Counted from the first letter of the stretch, positions 8,918-17,517 are shown. The stretch is 64,000 nucleotides of DNA from Niallia circulans (GCF_003726095.1 NZ_CP026031.1:868001-932000), one strand, 5' to 3'. Translations and numbers: made by a program. Notes: a model not told the origin generated them from the sequence alone.

Positions 8918-10204
8918 ATGAATAATTTAGAAAAAATACTTGGTCCTGCTTCTAACTGGATAAATAATAATAGAATTATCCAATCCATTTCTAAAGGCTT
9001 AATGAGCTTAATGAGTGTTTTGATATTAGGATCATTTGCAACTATATTTCAAAATTTACCTATTGAAGCATATCAATCATTTTTAACTACGAGTGGTTTA
9101 GGAGGAATTTTCACGACCTTATCAAATATTACTATTAATCTTCTTGCATTGTATGCTGCATTTAGTATCGCATATACTTATGTAGGTAATTTTTCGGATT
9201 ATGACTCATTTACAGGAGGATTACTGGGATTATTAGCTTTTTTATTAGTAACACCATTAACCACGACTGGTGAAGGATTTATGGCTATAACAAATTTACC
9301 TTTAGAATGGTTGGGAGCAAAGGGAATTTTTGTAGCTATGTTTTGTGCAATAGTGTCCTCCATTATTTATATAAAATTATCAGATAAAGGCTTAATCGTA
9401 AAATTGCCAGACAGTGTTCCAGAATTTGTTGCAAAGTCGTTTAATGGCATTATACCTTCTGTTCTCATTGGTATCCTTTTTGGAACGATAACACTAGGAC
9501 TTTCACATACTGAGTTTGAGAACTTTCATAATGCAGTTTATACTTTAATCGGTTCACCATTAAGTGTAATCGGTACAAGTATATGGGCTGGTATTATCAT
9601 TTATGTGTTGACTGGGTTATGCTGGTTCTTAGGAATTCATGGCATTGCTGTTGTATCTGTCATAATGCCAGTTTGGATAGCAGCAGATGCCGAGAATATG
9701 GCAGCGGTTGCAGCAGGGCAGGTAGGACCTAATATTATCACATACAATTGGATTAATGCAGTTTCCTCCCCAGGTGGTGCAGGAGCTACAATCGGCTTAG
9801 TAATTTGTGTATTATTGTTTGCAAAATCGTCTCGTTATAAAATATTTGGTAAGGTTGCAACTATACCATCTCTTTTCAATATTAATGAACCTGTTGTTTT
9901 TGGATTTCCGATGATGTTAAACCCAATTTTATTCATACCGTTTGTATTTACCCCTGTTTTATTCATTATAATTGGGTATATACTTACCTCCATGGGAATT
10001 TTACCAATGCCTACCGGTGCAGGCGGTCCTGGAGGAACTCCGCTTATTATTCAAGGATTAATGATGGGTGGATGGAAATATGCAGTTTTTCAGTTGATTG
10101 CTACAATCGTGTCTACTTTAATTTACTTTCCATTCTTTAAGGTATTGGATAAAAAGGCGGTAGAGGAAGAAATGAAAAGTAATGATGTAAAAATTTCTGT
10201 TTGA
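8918..10204 (+). CDS. licC: PTS lactose/cellobiose-family EIIC permease
   Basis: A 428-residue membrane component that translocates and phosphorylates a sugar, probably a disaccharide-type glycoside. It has about ten hydrophobic segments and the family signatures GIHGIAVV, the substrate-region motif FNINEPVVFG and PMPTGAGGPGGTPL. The ribosome binding site is AGGGGGAG. It lies after the EIIB pair and before the glycoside hydrolase, forming one operon. The EIIC family is clear; the substrate is inferred only from the family. Confidence 0.88.
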   Translation: MNNLEKILGPASNWINNNRIIQSISKGLMSLMSVLILGSFATIFQNLPIEAYQSFLTTSGLGGIFTTLSNITINLLALYAAFSIAYTYVGNFSDYDSFTGGLLGLLAFLLVTPLTTTGEGFMAITNLPLEWLGAKGIFVAMFCAIVSSIIYIKLSDKGLIVKLPDSVPEFVAKSFNGIIPSVLIGILFGTITLGLSHTEFENFHNAVYTLIGSPLSVIGTSIWAGIIIYVLTGLCWFLGIHGIAVVSVIMPVWIAADAENMAAVAAGQVGPNIITYNWINAVSSPGGAGATIGLVICVLLFAKSSRYKIFGKVATIPSLFNINEPVVFGFPMMLNPILFIPFVFTPVLFIIIGYILTSMGILPMPTGAGGPGGTPLIIQGLMMGGWKYAVFQLIATIVSTLIYFPFFKVLDKKAVEEEMKSNDVKISV

Positions 10205-10291
10205 TAATAAGACTGAACATTATGAATATTAACATTTTTCAGTGGGATACTAGGTAAATTACAATCAAATAAGAATATGTAAGAGGAAGAT

Positions 10292-10335
10292 GAGTAATCA
10301 AGTAGCTTGTGAGAAGAAGGGATACTTGGTTGCTC
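10292..10335 (+). repeat. Hairpin between EIIC and the glycoside hydrolase gene
   Basis: GAGTAATCAAGTA can pair with TACTTGGTTGCTC (11 Watson-Crick plus 2 wobble pairs) around an 18-base loop. No T-run follows, so it is more likely an mRNA-stabilising or processing stem than a terminator. It may set different expression for the hydrolase and the transporter. Confidence 0.5.
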
Positions 10336-10402
10336 CTCCCTAATTAAAGTGGATATCACAGCTAAGTTGTATATTAGAAAGAAATGGTAGGGAGAGATAG
10401 TG

Positions 10403-13021
10403 ATGAAGAGAGTGAAAGAGGTATTAGATAATAAAAATGATAATTACATATTACCTTTTTTTTGGCTTCACGGAGAAGATAATGACATTTTAAGAGATTA
10501 TGTAAAAAAAATATATGAATCAGGGATTAAAGCATTCATTGTTGAATCTAGGCCACATCCTGATTTTCTTGGTGAGAGTTGGTGGGAAAACATGGATACA
10601 CTGATGGAAGAAGCGAAAAAGCTGGGAATGAAGGTTTGGTTATTAGATGATTCTCATTTTCCTACAGGATATGCGAATGGAAGAGTGAAAAATGATTATC
10701 CTCAATATATAAAAAAATATTTAAAAATCCATCAGTTAGACTTTGTAGGACCATTAGAGGATGCCACTATATTAGTTAATCGTGGCAATACAAAACAGTT
10801 ATTTTCAAAAGAGAAAGAATATATACCTGATAAGCTACTAAAAATAATAGCTGCAAAGAGAACAGGTAATAGTAGTTTTGATTCCACCAGTTTTATTGAT
10901 ATCACGAACTTTGAAATTAATGGAATTTTAAATTGGAGTATACCTGAGGGTCAATGGCGCATTTTTGTGTTGATGGAAACAATAGATGGGGGAGAGCCGC
11001 AAACAGAAGGGTATTTAAACCCATTGGAATCACAAGCTACTCAAATATTAATTGATGAGGTTTATCAACCTCATTACAAACGCTATCAATCAGAATTTGG
11101 CAAAACGTTTGCAGGTTTTTTTTCGGATGAACCGAGATTTGGTAACATGCATGGAGCGGAAGGATCTATTGGAAGAAAGGAGATGGTCTATCCTTGGAGA
11201 GAAGGTATGTTAGAAGAATTTTTCTTAGATGATTATGTATTTCTACCTTTACTGGAACCAATTGAGTCTGATGGTAAAGAAAAAGAAGTTCGGTTGAAGT
11301 ATATGGATATTGTTTCTAAAGAATATAGTAATAATTTTACAGGAGTATTAGCGGAATGGTGTCAGAAAAGAAATGTGGAATATATTGGTCATTTAATAGA
11401 AGATAATAATTCACATGCACGACTAGGATATGGAGCTGGACACTTTTTTCGTGCGATTAAACCACAAGATATGTCTGGAATTGATGTTGTTCTTAATCAA
11501 ATAATGCCAGGAATGGATAAAAATATTAATAAGTCCATAACAAAAATGGGGTGGGATGGTGAATTCTTTCATTATGGTCTAGCTAAAATGGGAGCCTCAC
11601 TTGGTCAGCTTGATAGAAAAAAAGGGGGCAGAACGATATGTGAAGTGTTTGGAGCATATGGCTGGGCGGAAGGACTTTCATTAATGAAGTTTATTGTCGA
11701 TCACATGCTAGTTAGAGGAGTTAATCACTTTATACCTCATGCATTTAGTCCTAAAACATTTCCTGATCCCGATTGTCCACCACATTTTTATGCTAATGGA
11801 CATGATCCAGAATTTAGATATATGTATATTTTAAATAATTATATAAATAGGATAAGTCATTTGTTTAATGGTGGGAAACATATTGCGAAAGTAGGTATTC
11901 TTTATCATGCGGAAGCTGAGTGGCTTGGTAACTATATGCTGTTTCAAGAACCTGCTCGTGTATTGATGCAACATCAAATAGATTTTGACATTATTCCAAT
12001 TGATTATGTTATGGAGAGTAAAATTACGAATAACGAATTCCTTATTAACAATAACGAATTTCATACATTGATTATTCCCTATGCAGAATCGTTACCTTTA
12101 TCATTTATGGAGAAAGTAGAAGCGATGTCTAAGAATGGAATAAATATATATTTTGTAAATAATTATCCATTATATAGCGAAAAAAACCAAAGGTTGGATG
12201 AAAGCTTTTTTAGTGGAACCAATAAGGTTAATTTAGAATCATTAGGAGAGGAATTGAAAATAAAAGGAACGGAACTGATAGTTAGTGAATACCAACCGTA
12301 CTTAAGATATTACCATTATGAGCATATAGATGGGAACCTTTATATGTTTTTTAATGAAGATCCTTATCAAGAAATCAATACAGTAGCTGAACTTAATTCG
12401 GAGAAAGTACTCTTAAAATATGATGGATTTAATAACGAGTTATTGTCATATGATCAATTTAATAAAGAAGGAAAAAAACAAATACCGATACAGTTACAAC
12501 CTAATGAATCATTGATACTTGTAGATAGTAATAAGTTTGAGGGGATGATAACTAAAAATGTAAATCAATTGGAGGGAAAAGAGACTATCCTCCAATTAAA
12601 GTGGAAAGTTGAATTTTGTACCGCCTTAGAATACCCCACATTTGGTAATTTGCAGGAATTAAATAATTTGATTAATATAAATAAACTTCCTGGTTTGGAA
12701 AATTTTTCAGGTAATTTTAAGTATACTTCTACATTTAATAGTATCGATCTAACAGGTGATAGATTTATATTAGATTTAGGAATAGTAAATGAAATTGCTG
12801 AGGTAAAACTGAATGGAGAATTGGTTGGAATAAAAATATGTACTCCATATAGTTTTGAAATAACGGATTATCTACAGAAAGGAATAAATCATTTAGAAAT
12901 CGTAGTGGTGGATAATTTAGGGAAGAAAGAACAGGACTTTTTTTCTCAATTTATACCTATGAAGCCATCAGGTTTATTAGGGCCTGTAAAAGTGATTGAG
13001 TATAAAGGTAATTATAGTTAG
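10403..13021 (+). CDS. Large uncharacterised glycoside hydrolase (GH106-like architecture)
   Basis: A cytoplasmic protein of about 872 residues without signal peptide. The N-terminal half looks like a TIM barrel: PFFWLHGEDN near residue 20, VWLLDDSHFPTGYANG near 80, GFFSDEPRFGN near 240 and CEVFGAYGWAEG near 415, the last two offering plausible acidic catalytic residues. The C-terminal 100 residues (FILDLGIVNEIAEVKLNGE, SFEITDYLQKGINHLEI) resemble the jelly-roll sugar-binding domain of GH2 and GH106 enzymes. ATG 10403 is preferred over GTG 10400 for spacing from AGGGAGAG. Its place after a PTS suggests that it cleaves the imported phosphorylated glycoside. The family has no function I can name with confidence. 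Confidence 0.65.
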   Translation: MKRVKEVLDNKNDNYILPFFWLHGEDNDILRDYVKKIYESGIKAFIVESRPHPDFLGESWWENMDTLMEEAKKLGMKVWLLDDSHFPTGYANGRVKNDYPQYIKKYLKIHQLDFVGPLEDATILVNRGNTKQLFSKEKEYIPDKLLKIIAAKRTGNSSFDSTSFIDITNFEINGILNWSIPEGQWRIFVLMETIDGGEPQTEGYLNPLESQATQILIDEVYQPHYKRYQSEFGKTFAGFFSDEPRFGNMHGAEGSIGRKEMVYPWREGMLEEFFLDDYVFLPLLEPIESDGKEKEVRLKYMDIVSKEYSNNFTGVLAEWCQKRNVEYIGHLIEDNNSHARLGYGAGHFFRAIKPQDMSGIDVVLNQIMPGMDKNINKSITKMGWDGEFFHYGLAKMGASLGQLDRKKGGRTICEVFGAYGWAEGLSLMKFIVDHMLVRGVNHFIPHAFSPKTFPDPDCPPHFYANGHDPEFRYMYILNNYINRISHLFNGGKHIAKVGILYHAEAEWLGNYMLFQEPARVLMQHQIDFDIIPIDYVMESKITNNEFLINNNEFHTLIIPYAESLPLSFMEKVEAMSKNGINIYFVNNYPLYSEKNQRLDESFFSGTNKVNLESLGEELKIKGTELIVSEYQPYLRYYHYEHIDGNLYMFFNEDPYQEINTVAELNSEKVLLKYDGFNNELLSYDQFNKEGKKQIPIQLQPNESLILVDSNKFEGMITKNVNQLEGKETILQLKWKVEFCTALEYPTFGNLQELNNLININKLPGLENFSGNFKYTSTFNSIDLTGDRFILDLGIVNEIAEVKLNGELVGIKICTPYSFEITDYLQKGINHLEIVVVDNLGKKEQDFFSQFIPMKPSGLLGPVKVIEYKGNYS

Positions 13022-13103
13022 TAGAAAAGAAATTTAATAGCCTAATACAGGTATTATTTAGTTTGTTAGGCTGATTTAAAGATGATGATGCTTCTTTAAA
13101 GAA

Positions 13104-13217
13104 ATGTCTGCTAACCCGCGGCCGCGGGATGGTACTCTTTCTGTTACCGAAGGGCTACTAAGCAGTGGAAAAGGTGAAATGATCGATAGGCGAGGACAAA
13201 AAAATCTTCTATGGTAA
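13104..13217 (+). pseudogene. Short frame over a GC-rich palindrome, probably a gene remnant
   Basis: A 37-codon frame beginning MSANPRPRDGTLSVTEG and ending KNLLW. It lacks a convincing ribosome binding site. Its composition is protein-like (DGTLSVTEGLLSSGKGEMID), unlike random AT-rich frames around it. It spans the 14-bp palindrome at 13115. I do not recognise the family; it may be the tail of a lost gene or a real small gene. Confidence 0.3.
13115..13128. repeat. Perfect 14-bp GC-only palindrome
   Basis: CCCGCGGCCGCGGG is a perfect palindrome made only of G and C, in a region that is otherwise strongly AT-rich. It contains a NotI site. It could be an operator, a recombination scar or part of the small frame at 13104. 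Confidence 0.8.
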
Positions 13218-13223
13218 TTAATT

Positions 13224-13270
13224 AATGGCTATTTCAGTTTTTCTATATCTGATGTAGCCATTTTATTTTG
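13224..13270 (+). terminator. Possible terminator downstream of the glycoside hydrolase operon
   Basis: AATGGCTA pairs with TAGCCATT around a 23-base interior, followed by TTATTTTGTTTTT. A second imperfect stem, AGCCTAA with TTAGGCT, lies just after the hydrolase stop near 13038-13075 but has no T-run. Confidence 0.5.
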
Positions 13271-13487
13271 TTTTTAAAATTATTGGATTACAATTTTAAA
13301 ACACAAAATCATAAATCTTTTAAAAGGTGATTAATCATGTTTGTATAGATAATTGAGAAAACTTTTCTTTATTATCTTTAATGAATAGTTCTATACCAAA
13401 TCCAGCAAAATCTATTTTTAGTAAAGTCCTTTTCTTTTAATTGAAACTTTTTAATTATTCAAAACGTATTTCTCTAGAAAGGAGGGA

Positions 13488-13604
13488 GTTAATTCACTAT
13501 ATTTTTTCCGTAAATGCCTTTCTATTTTGTTAATTGCCATGGTGGCAATAATAGTTGGATGTTCGGCTGAAAGGGAACAAAATATAAAACATCTATGGAT
13601 ATAA
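13488..13604 (+). pseudogene. Remnant of a small lipoprotein gene
   Basis: A good ribosome binding site (AAGGAGGG at 13479-13486) is followed by a frame that reads SLYFFRKCLSILLIAMVAIIVGCSAERE and stops 15 codons after the lipobox cysteine. The hydrophobic stretch and IIVGC are a lipoprotein signal peptide, but no ATG, GTG or TTG lies at the proper distance from the binding site and the mature protein is missing. It is best read as the decayed 5' end of a lipoprotein gene. Confidence 0.5.
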
Positions 13605-13667
13605 AAATTACTTAAAGAGATTGTTCAATTAATAATACAATAATTAGGAAAAGGCAGGTACAACCTT

Positions 13668-13838
13668 ATGATTCAAACAAAAGTTATTTCGGAGAAAAAT
13701 AAAAAATTCGAGAAACATTTAAATAAAGCGTTAAAGGAATTGGAAAATCATGAAGTAATGGATATTAAGTTCGCTGTGAACAATGACCCTATAACAGAAG
13801 AGGGAATTTATACAGCCGTTATATTATATAAAGCATAA
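13668..13838 (+). CDS. Small Cse60-like sporulation protein
   Basis: A 56-residue protein starting MIQTKVISEKNKKFEKHLNKAL. It has an amphipathic N-terminal helix, then MDIKFAV and a final strand IYTAVILYKA. This layout (helix, DIKF strand, Y-x-A-V-I-x-Y strand) resembles the Cse60 family of small SigE-controlled sporulation proteins. AGGCAGG upstream serves as ribosome binding site and a terminator follows at once, so it is likely intact, unlike its neighbours. The family call is tentative. Confidence 0.5.
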   Translation: MIQTKVISEKNKKFEKHLNKALKELENHEVMDIKFAVNNDPITEEGIYTAVILYKA

Positions 13839-13851
13839 GTTTACGAAGAAT

Positions 13852-13876
13852 GCATCCTGTCTGGGATGCTTTTCTT
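13852..13876 (+). terminator. Intrinsic terminator after the Cse60-like gene
   Basis: GCATCC pairs with GGATGC around a short loop, followed by TTTTCTTG. It starts 14 bp after the stop codon. Confidence 0.7.
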
Positions 13877-13980
13877 GTCGGAGAAAAGTTGGGAAGTGTT
13901 ATTCTGCCTTTTTAGCGTCAATAATAATACCTATATTTTATTTAATTTTCTTGTAAAAATAACCAAATTTAAAAGAGGAC

Positions 13981-14210
13981 TTAAGAGGAATGTTTGGAGT
14001 GAAGAAGAGAGCAGCTATACGTTAAGTAATTTAACTAATAGAGATATAGAAGTGGCAGAAAACCACTTCCAAGTGAAATTACCGAAAGCATAAATTATAA
14101 TTCGAAAGAAGAACGGAGGAGAGTTACAATACAATGCATTACCGATATCCCTAAATCAAATGGAAAGGTGATGATAATATTTTAATAGAGCATCTATTAG
14201 GGATAATCTG
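13981..14210 (+). pseudogene. Broken SUKH (SMI1/KNR4) family gene
   Basis: Three adjacent pieces spell the start of a SUKH protein. The first reads KRNVWSEEESSYTLSNL... through AENHFQVKLPKA and hits TAA at 14091. The second continues in the same frame with KKNGGELQYNALPISLNQ and ends at TGA 14169. The third continues one frame over as DDNILIEHLLGI. LPKxY, QNGG, YNALP and DHLLGIG are landmarks of the family, whose members often act as immunity proteins to contact-dependent or polymorphic toxins. There is no start codon, one nonsense codon and one frameshift, and the C-terminal half is absent. Confidence 0.65.
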
Positions 14211-14221
14211 TTACGCTTACG

Positions 14222-14386
14222 ATGCCAACAGGAAATACAACTGTCAAAGAGGTAAAAGTGCTGGGTGAATCTTCCAAAGCAGTAACCTATTTAGAGCATT
14301 TTACTGATGATTTTTCAAGAGAATATAGATATTGAAGTGATTACGGAATAGAGAATACCAAAGAAGAGGAAAAGGAAGTTAATTAG
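14222..14386 (+). pseudogene. Unrecognised gene fragment
   Basis: A frame reads MPTGNTTVKEVKVLGESSKA then VTYLEHFTDDFSREYRY, stops at TGA, and continues in the same frame SDYGIENTKEEEKEVN to a second stop. The first stop sits where a tryptophan codon would fit. It looks like the tail of a decayed gene, possibly an extracellular or lipoprotein domain. No family is recognised. Confidence 0.35.
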
Positions 14387-14433
14387 AATTGGATGATCGC
14401 CTTGCACAAAAGCAATGTGAATGATTTAGAATA

Positions 14434-14472
14434 CTTGCATAACAGGCCTGCTTAATAGTTGCAAGGCTTTTT
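14434..14472 (+). terminator. Terminator-like hairpin at the end of the gene graveyard
   Basis: CTTGCA pairs with TGCAAG across a 20-base interior, followed by GCTTTTTATT. It probably ended a gene that is now decayed. Confidence 0.5.
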
Positions 14473-14641
14473 ATTGTTTATTTTGCATAAGTGTTTATTT
14501 AAATAAATAAAAAATAGCTTTTAAAAGATGAGGATAATATGTTCCTATGTAATAATAGGCATTATTTTTATATGTAGGCCATTCTCTATATGCGTTAGCA
14601 TTATTGATTCATACAGTGAACAACACACTCCCTAGTAAGAT

Positions 14642-14690
14642 AAAAGAGAGCATGAGCATCGAGTAGAATAACTCTCTTTTTAATGAATCT
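14642..14690. terminator. Hairpin AAAAGAGAG/CTCTCTTTT
   Basis: A perfect 9-bp stem (14642-14650 with 14672-14680) around a 21-base loop, followed by T-rich sequence. No intact gene lies within 300 bp upstream on the plus strand, so it belongs to the remnants or acts as an insulator before the EcsC gene. Confidence 0.5.
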
Positions 14691-14801
14691 TTTTTATATG
14701 AAAACTCGTATAAATGATTATCTTAAAAAACGAGTGAAATCAAATCTCGTCATTTCAATTCATTATGCATTTAAAAATAATTCGAAAAATGGGAGAAACA
14801 A

Positions 14802-15608
14802 ATGGAATTGTTAAACAAAGATAAAGCAATGGAAAATCAAAAGCTGCTTAGAAAGAAATTAAAGAATATTGAAAAATGGGAGAAAAATCAAAAAGGTTTG
14901 TTCTTTTGGGAAAAAATCGGAAGACTTCCATTTGTGCTATTGGATAAATTGACACCGACATACATCCAAGAGAAAATACATATACTATTAGATGAAATTG
15001 CCGTATATATTGATAATGGCGGACAGTATCTCGTGGATAATGAGAAAACATTGTATAAAGTTAAAAAAGAATTATCGTTAAAGGAAGATGTGAAATTGGA
15101 AGATATAAAACATTTTCCGATTGATTCTATGGAACAGACAGCAGAAACCTTTATCAAAAATCGTGCGAAAAATGCCCAAATTCAAGGGGCTACAACTGGT
15201 TTTGGCGGTATTTTTACACTAGCTGTTGATATCCCCCTTATCTTTGGAATTACGTTGAAAACCATCCAAGAAGTAGCAGTAGCATATGGTTATGACCCTT
15301 CAAATAAGGAAGAGCGAATATTTATGATTAAATGTATGCAATTTACTTCTTCTGATATAGTTGGAAAAAGAGCCATTTTAAATGAATTGACCAATGCCTC
15401 TAAGGAGGAAGGTTTCGCACAGCTACAAGGGTGGAGAGAGGTGTTTGCTTCTTATCGAGATAATTTCGGATGGAAAAAACTTTTTCAAATGATACCAGTA
15501 GCGGGAATGATTTTTGGTGCCTATATGAATAAAGCAGCCATAAAAGAGGTAGGGGAAGTTGCTAATATGCTTTATCAAAAACGAAGAATATTGGAAAGAA
15601 TTGGCTAA
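14802..15608 (+). CDS. EcsC family protein
   Basis: A 268-residue protein of the EcsC family, named after a gene next to an ABC transporter in B. subtilis; its molecular role is unknown. Diagnostic parts are the basic N-terminal helix (KWEKNQKG), ATTGFGGIFTLAVDIPLIFGITLKTIQEVAVAYGYD in the middle and FQMIPVAGMIFGAYMNKAAI near the end. The two glycine/alanine-rich stretches could insert in membranes. GGGAGAAAC precedes the ATG. It stands as a single gene. Confidence 0.88.
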   Translation: MELLNKDKAMENQKLLRKKLKNIEKWEKNQKGLFFWEKIGRLPFVLLDKLTPTYIQEKIHILLDEIAVYIDNGGQYLVDNEKTLYKVKKELSLKEDVKLEDIKHFPIDSMEQTAETFIKNRAKNAQIQGATTGFGGIFTLAVDIPLIFGITLKTIQEVAVAYGYDPSNKEERIFMIKCMQFTSSDIVGKRAILNELTNASKEEGFAQLQGWREVFASYRDNFGWKKLFQMIPVAGMIFGAYMNKAAIKEVGEVANMLYQKRRILERIG

Positions 15609-15665
15609 ATAGTTGAACAGTTAGAAATCCAACCATATGATAAGGGAGGAAAGGGCAAAAGAAGA

Positions 15666-15692
15666 GCCCCCTTGATGGAACTAGAGGGCAGC
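15666..15692 (+). terminator. Weak terminator after the EcsC gene
   Basis: GCCCCCT can pair with AGAGGGC (one mismatch), followed by AGCTTTTAA. It lies between the EcsC gene and a convergent small gene. Confidence 0.35.
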
Positions 15693-15699
15693 TTTTAAA

Positions 15700-15840
15700 T
15701 TATTTTCTTTTCGATTCCTGGATGGATACATGCTTTGGCCTTTTTGGATAGGATGCTTTTCTTGAATCATCTGGACCAGTAAGATCATTTCGCTGATCGA
15801 GAACTTTTTCCGTAAACTCAACTGGAATTTCTTTTTTCAT
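15700..15840 (-). CDS. Small basic hypothetical protein (46 aa)
   Basis: MKKEIPVEFTEKVLDQRNDL then TGPDDSRKASYPKRPKHV to KRK. A perfect GGAGGTGG lies 5-6 bases before the ATG, strong support for translation of this short frame. It is hydrophilic, has no membrane segment and ends basic. It resembles in size and composition the many small sporulation-linked Bacillus proteins, but I do not recognise a named family. Confidence 0.6.
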   Translation of the reverse strand: MKKEIPVEFTEKVLDQRNDLTGPDDSRKASYPKRPKHVSIQESKRK

Positions 15841-15984
15841 CTTTACCACCTCCATTTAATAGGATGGGTAAAAATAAAAATCCAATCACAGGTAAATTTT
15901 CCATTTCCGATTTTAGCAGTAATCTCGATAGCGAGGGGGACATAGAAGTATTGCTACATTCACTTAATCTATTATTACAGGAAA

Positions 15985-16035
15985 AAAAGAAACTAGCTTC
16001 AGTATGGTTTAAATACATGCTGGAGCTAGTCCTTT
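15985..16035. terminator. Bidirectional terminator of the DedA gene
   Basis: ACTAGCTTCAGTATG pairs with CATGCTGGAGCTAGT (13 pairs plus 2 wobbles). On the minus strand it is followed by a T-run (complement of GGAAAAAAAGAAA), so it mainly terminates the DedA gene; CCTTTTT follows on the plus strand. Confidence 0.75.
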
Positions 16036-16040
16036 TTCAA

Positions 16041-16625
16041 CTATTGTACCTTTACTTTTTTACGTTTAGTAAACAGAAAAATAATAATAAATATTGCGAT
16101 AGGGATTAATAAATAGTTCGTATATTGACCAAATACTTCGCCCGCTTTTTTCCATTGAGGTCCTAATTTATAACCTAAATAGACATACATCGCTGTAATG
16201 GGAAGCATGGCTAAATAAGTATAAATGATAAATTTCCATATATTCATTTTGGCCATTCCACAAGGAATCGAAATAGCCGTTCGGACTAACGGAATGAATC
16301 GTCCTAAAAAGGCGATACTTCCACCATATTTTTCAAAAAATTGATCCGATTTAGTAATATGTTCATCCTTTAAAAGAAAAAAATTTTTGAACTTCATAAT
16401 GGCAGCTCTTCCACCATATCGGCCTAATGCATATAAAGTGAGTGGTCCCAATACACCACCAATCGAACCCGCAAAAATAGCCATATATAAATTCATATCT
16501 CCTTCATATACCCAATAGCCAGCTAACGGTAGTACCAGTTCTGCTGGAACAAATTCAAAAGTTAGTGCAAGCATAATACCAAAATATGAAAGTCCTTTAA
16601 AGGCCTCTATCATTTGTAAAATCAA
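16041..16625 (-). CDS. DedA family membrane protein
   Basis: A 194-residue inner-membrane protein of the DedA/VTT family, members of which act as lipid (undecaprenyl phosphate, phosphatidylethanolamine) flippases or influence proton motive force. Seen: FVPAELVLPLAGYWVYEG near the N-terminus, the reentrant loop region, GRFIPLVRTAISIPCGMAKM near residue 110 and a C-terminal TM with a basic tail. The start is TTG 16625; the in-frame codons ATA-GAA-GAT lie just before it, and AGGAGGAG sits about 14 bases before the TTG, which is far. Confidence 0.85.
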   Translation of the reverse strand: MILQMIEAFKGLSYFGIMLALTFEFVPAELVLPLAGYWVYEGDMNLYMAIFAGSIGGVLGPLTLYALGRYGGRAAIMKFKNFFLLKDEHITKSDQFFEKYGGSIAFLGRFIPLVRTAISIPCGMAKMNIWKFIIYTYLAMLPITAMYVYLGYKLGPQWKKAGEVFGQYTNYLLIPIAIFIIIFLFTKRKKVKVQ

Positions 16626-16639
16626 ATCTTCTATGGAAA

Positions 16640-17088
16640 TCTCCTCCTATTATTTATGATAACGCAGAATTCAAACTACATCTTTATATGTAAGGCGAAA
16701 GTAAGTCTTTTACGTTATAGGTTATGTATTATTGCTTTAATATCAATAAAGGAAAATTATACTATACAATTGTAAACCTGTCGAATAGGATTTAGCATAG
16801 CAAAGAAGAGTGAGGAACAGTTATCTCAAAATTGCTATTGTTATATGTCGAAAAATATAGTTTTGACGAAAGGTCTCGAAGACAGAAGTATGGTGAAAGG
16901 AAAGATTTACAGCAAAATACGTCATTAAGAAAGGGGATTTATATTAGCGATAGCCTGATAGGAGCATAGATTTGGAAAGGAAAAGATGGTGTAAATGAGA
17001 AGTATTAAAAAGCCTCCTTTTTAATGGTTAATAATACAAAATGGCTCATATTAAATAGATAACATACCTAATAAAAGGAGCTAGATGG
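16640..17088. other. Gene-free divergent intergenic region
   Basis: The 460 bp between the divergent DedA and PsiE genes hold no convincing reading frame. A perfect short hairpin (ATTAAAAAG-CCTC-CTTTTTAAT) sits at 17004-17025, about 65 bp before the PsiE start. It is symmetric and T-rich, so it could act as a terminator or operator. Confidence 0.45.
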
Positions 17089-17517
17089 ATGCAAAGTGTA
17101 AGAGCAAATCTAATCAAGTTTTTTACGCAACTGCCTATATTTTTACAAGCATTATTGAATAGCTGTTTGTTTCTTATAGGGATAACATTGAGTTTTTTTC
17201 TTATAAAAGAAACATGGTTTATCTTTTCCTATGTCGCTTTTGTAACAGAGGATGAAAGAGATTATTATTTATTTACTGAGGAACTGCTAACTTTCTTCTT
17301 ATACTTTGAATTTATAGCTTTAATCATCAAGTATTTTGATTCGCATTTTCATTTTCCATTACGCTATCTCATTTATATTGGTATTACAGCTATAGTAAGA
17401 TTAATTATTGTGGAGCATGATGCGCCCATTAATGCCTTCTGGTGGGCATTGGCTATTCTTATTTTGATTATTTCATTATTATTAACGAATTTAAGAATTC
17501 TCAAGAGGGATTATTAG
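17089..17517 (+). CDS. PsiE family (phosphate-starvation-inducible) membrane protein
   Basis: A 142-residue protein with four hydrophobic segments. FEFIALIIKYFDSHFHFPLRYLIYIGITAIVRLIIVEHD is the PsiE signature. The family is named for phosphate-starvation induction in E. coli; its function is unknown. AAGGAG lies 8 bases before the ATG. It is a single gene, convergent with the ABC transporter operon that follows. Confidence 0.85.
   Translation: MQSVRANLIKFFTQLPIFLQALLNSCLFLIGITLSFFLIKETWFIFSYVAFVTEDERDYYLFTEELLTFFLYFEFIALIIKYFDSHFHFPLRYLIYIGITAIVRLIIVEHDAPINAFWWALAILILIISLLLTNLRILKRDY

Noticed and set aside
13866..14093. Intact small gene beginning at 13866
   Set aside because: Its first 35 codons cover a terminator and show no protein-like pattern; only the last part is a relic of a SUKH gene.
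15864..16109. Plus-strand frame of 81 codons (MGKNKNPITGKF...)
   Set aside because: No ribosome binding site, and it runs through the strong terminator at 15985-16035 and into the convergent DedA gene.
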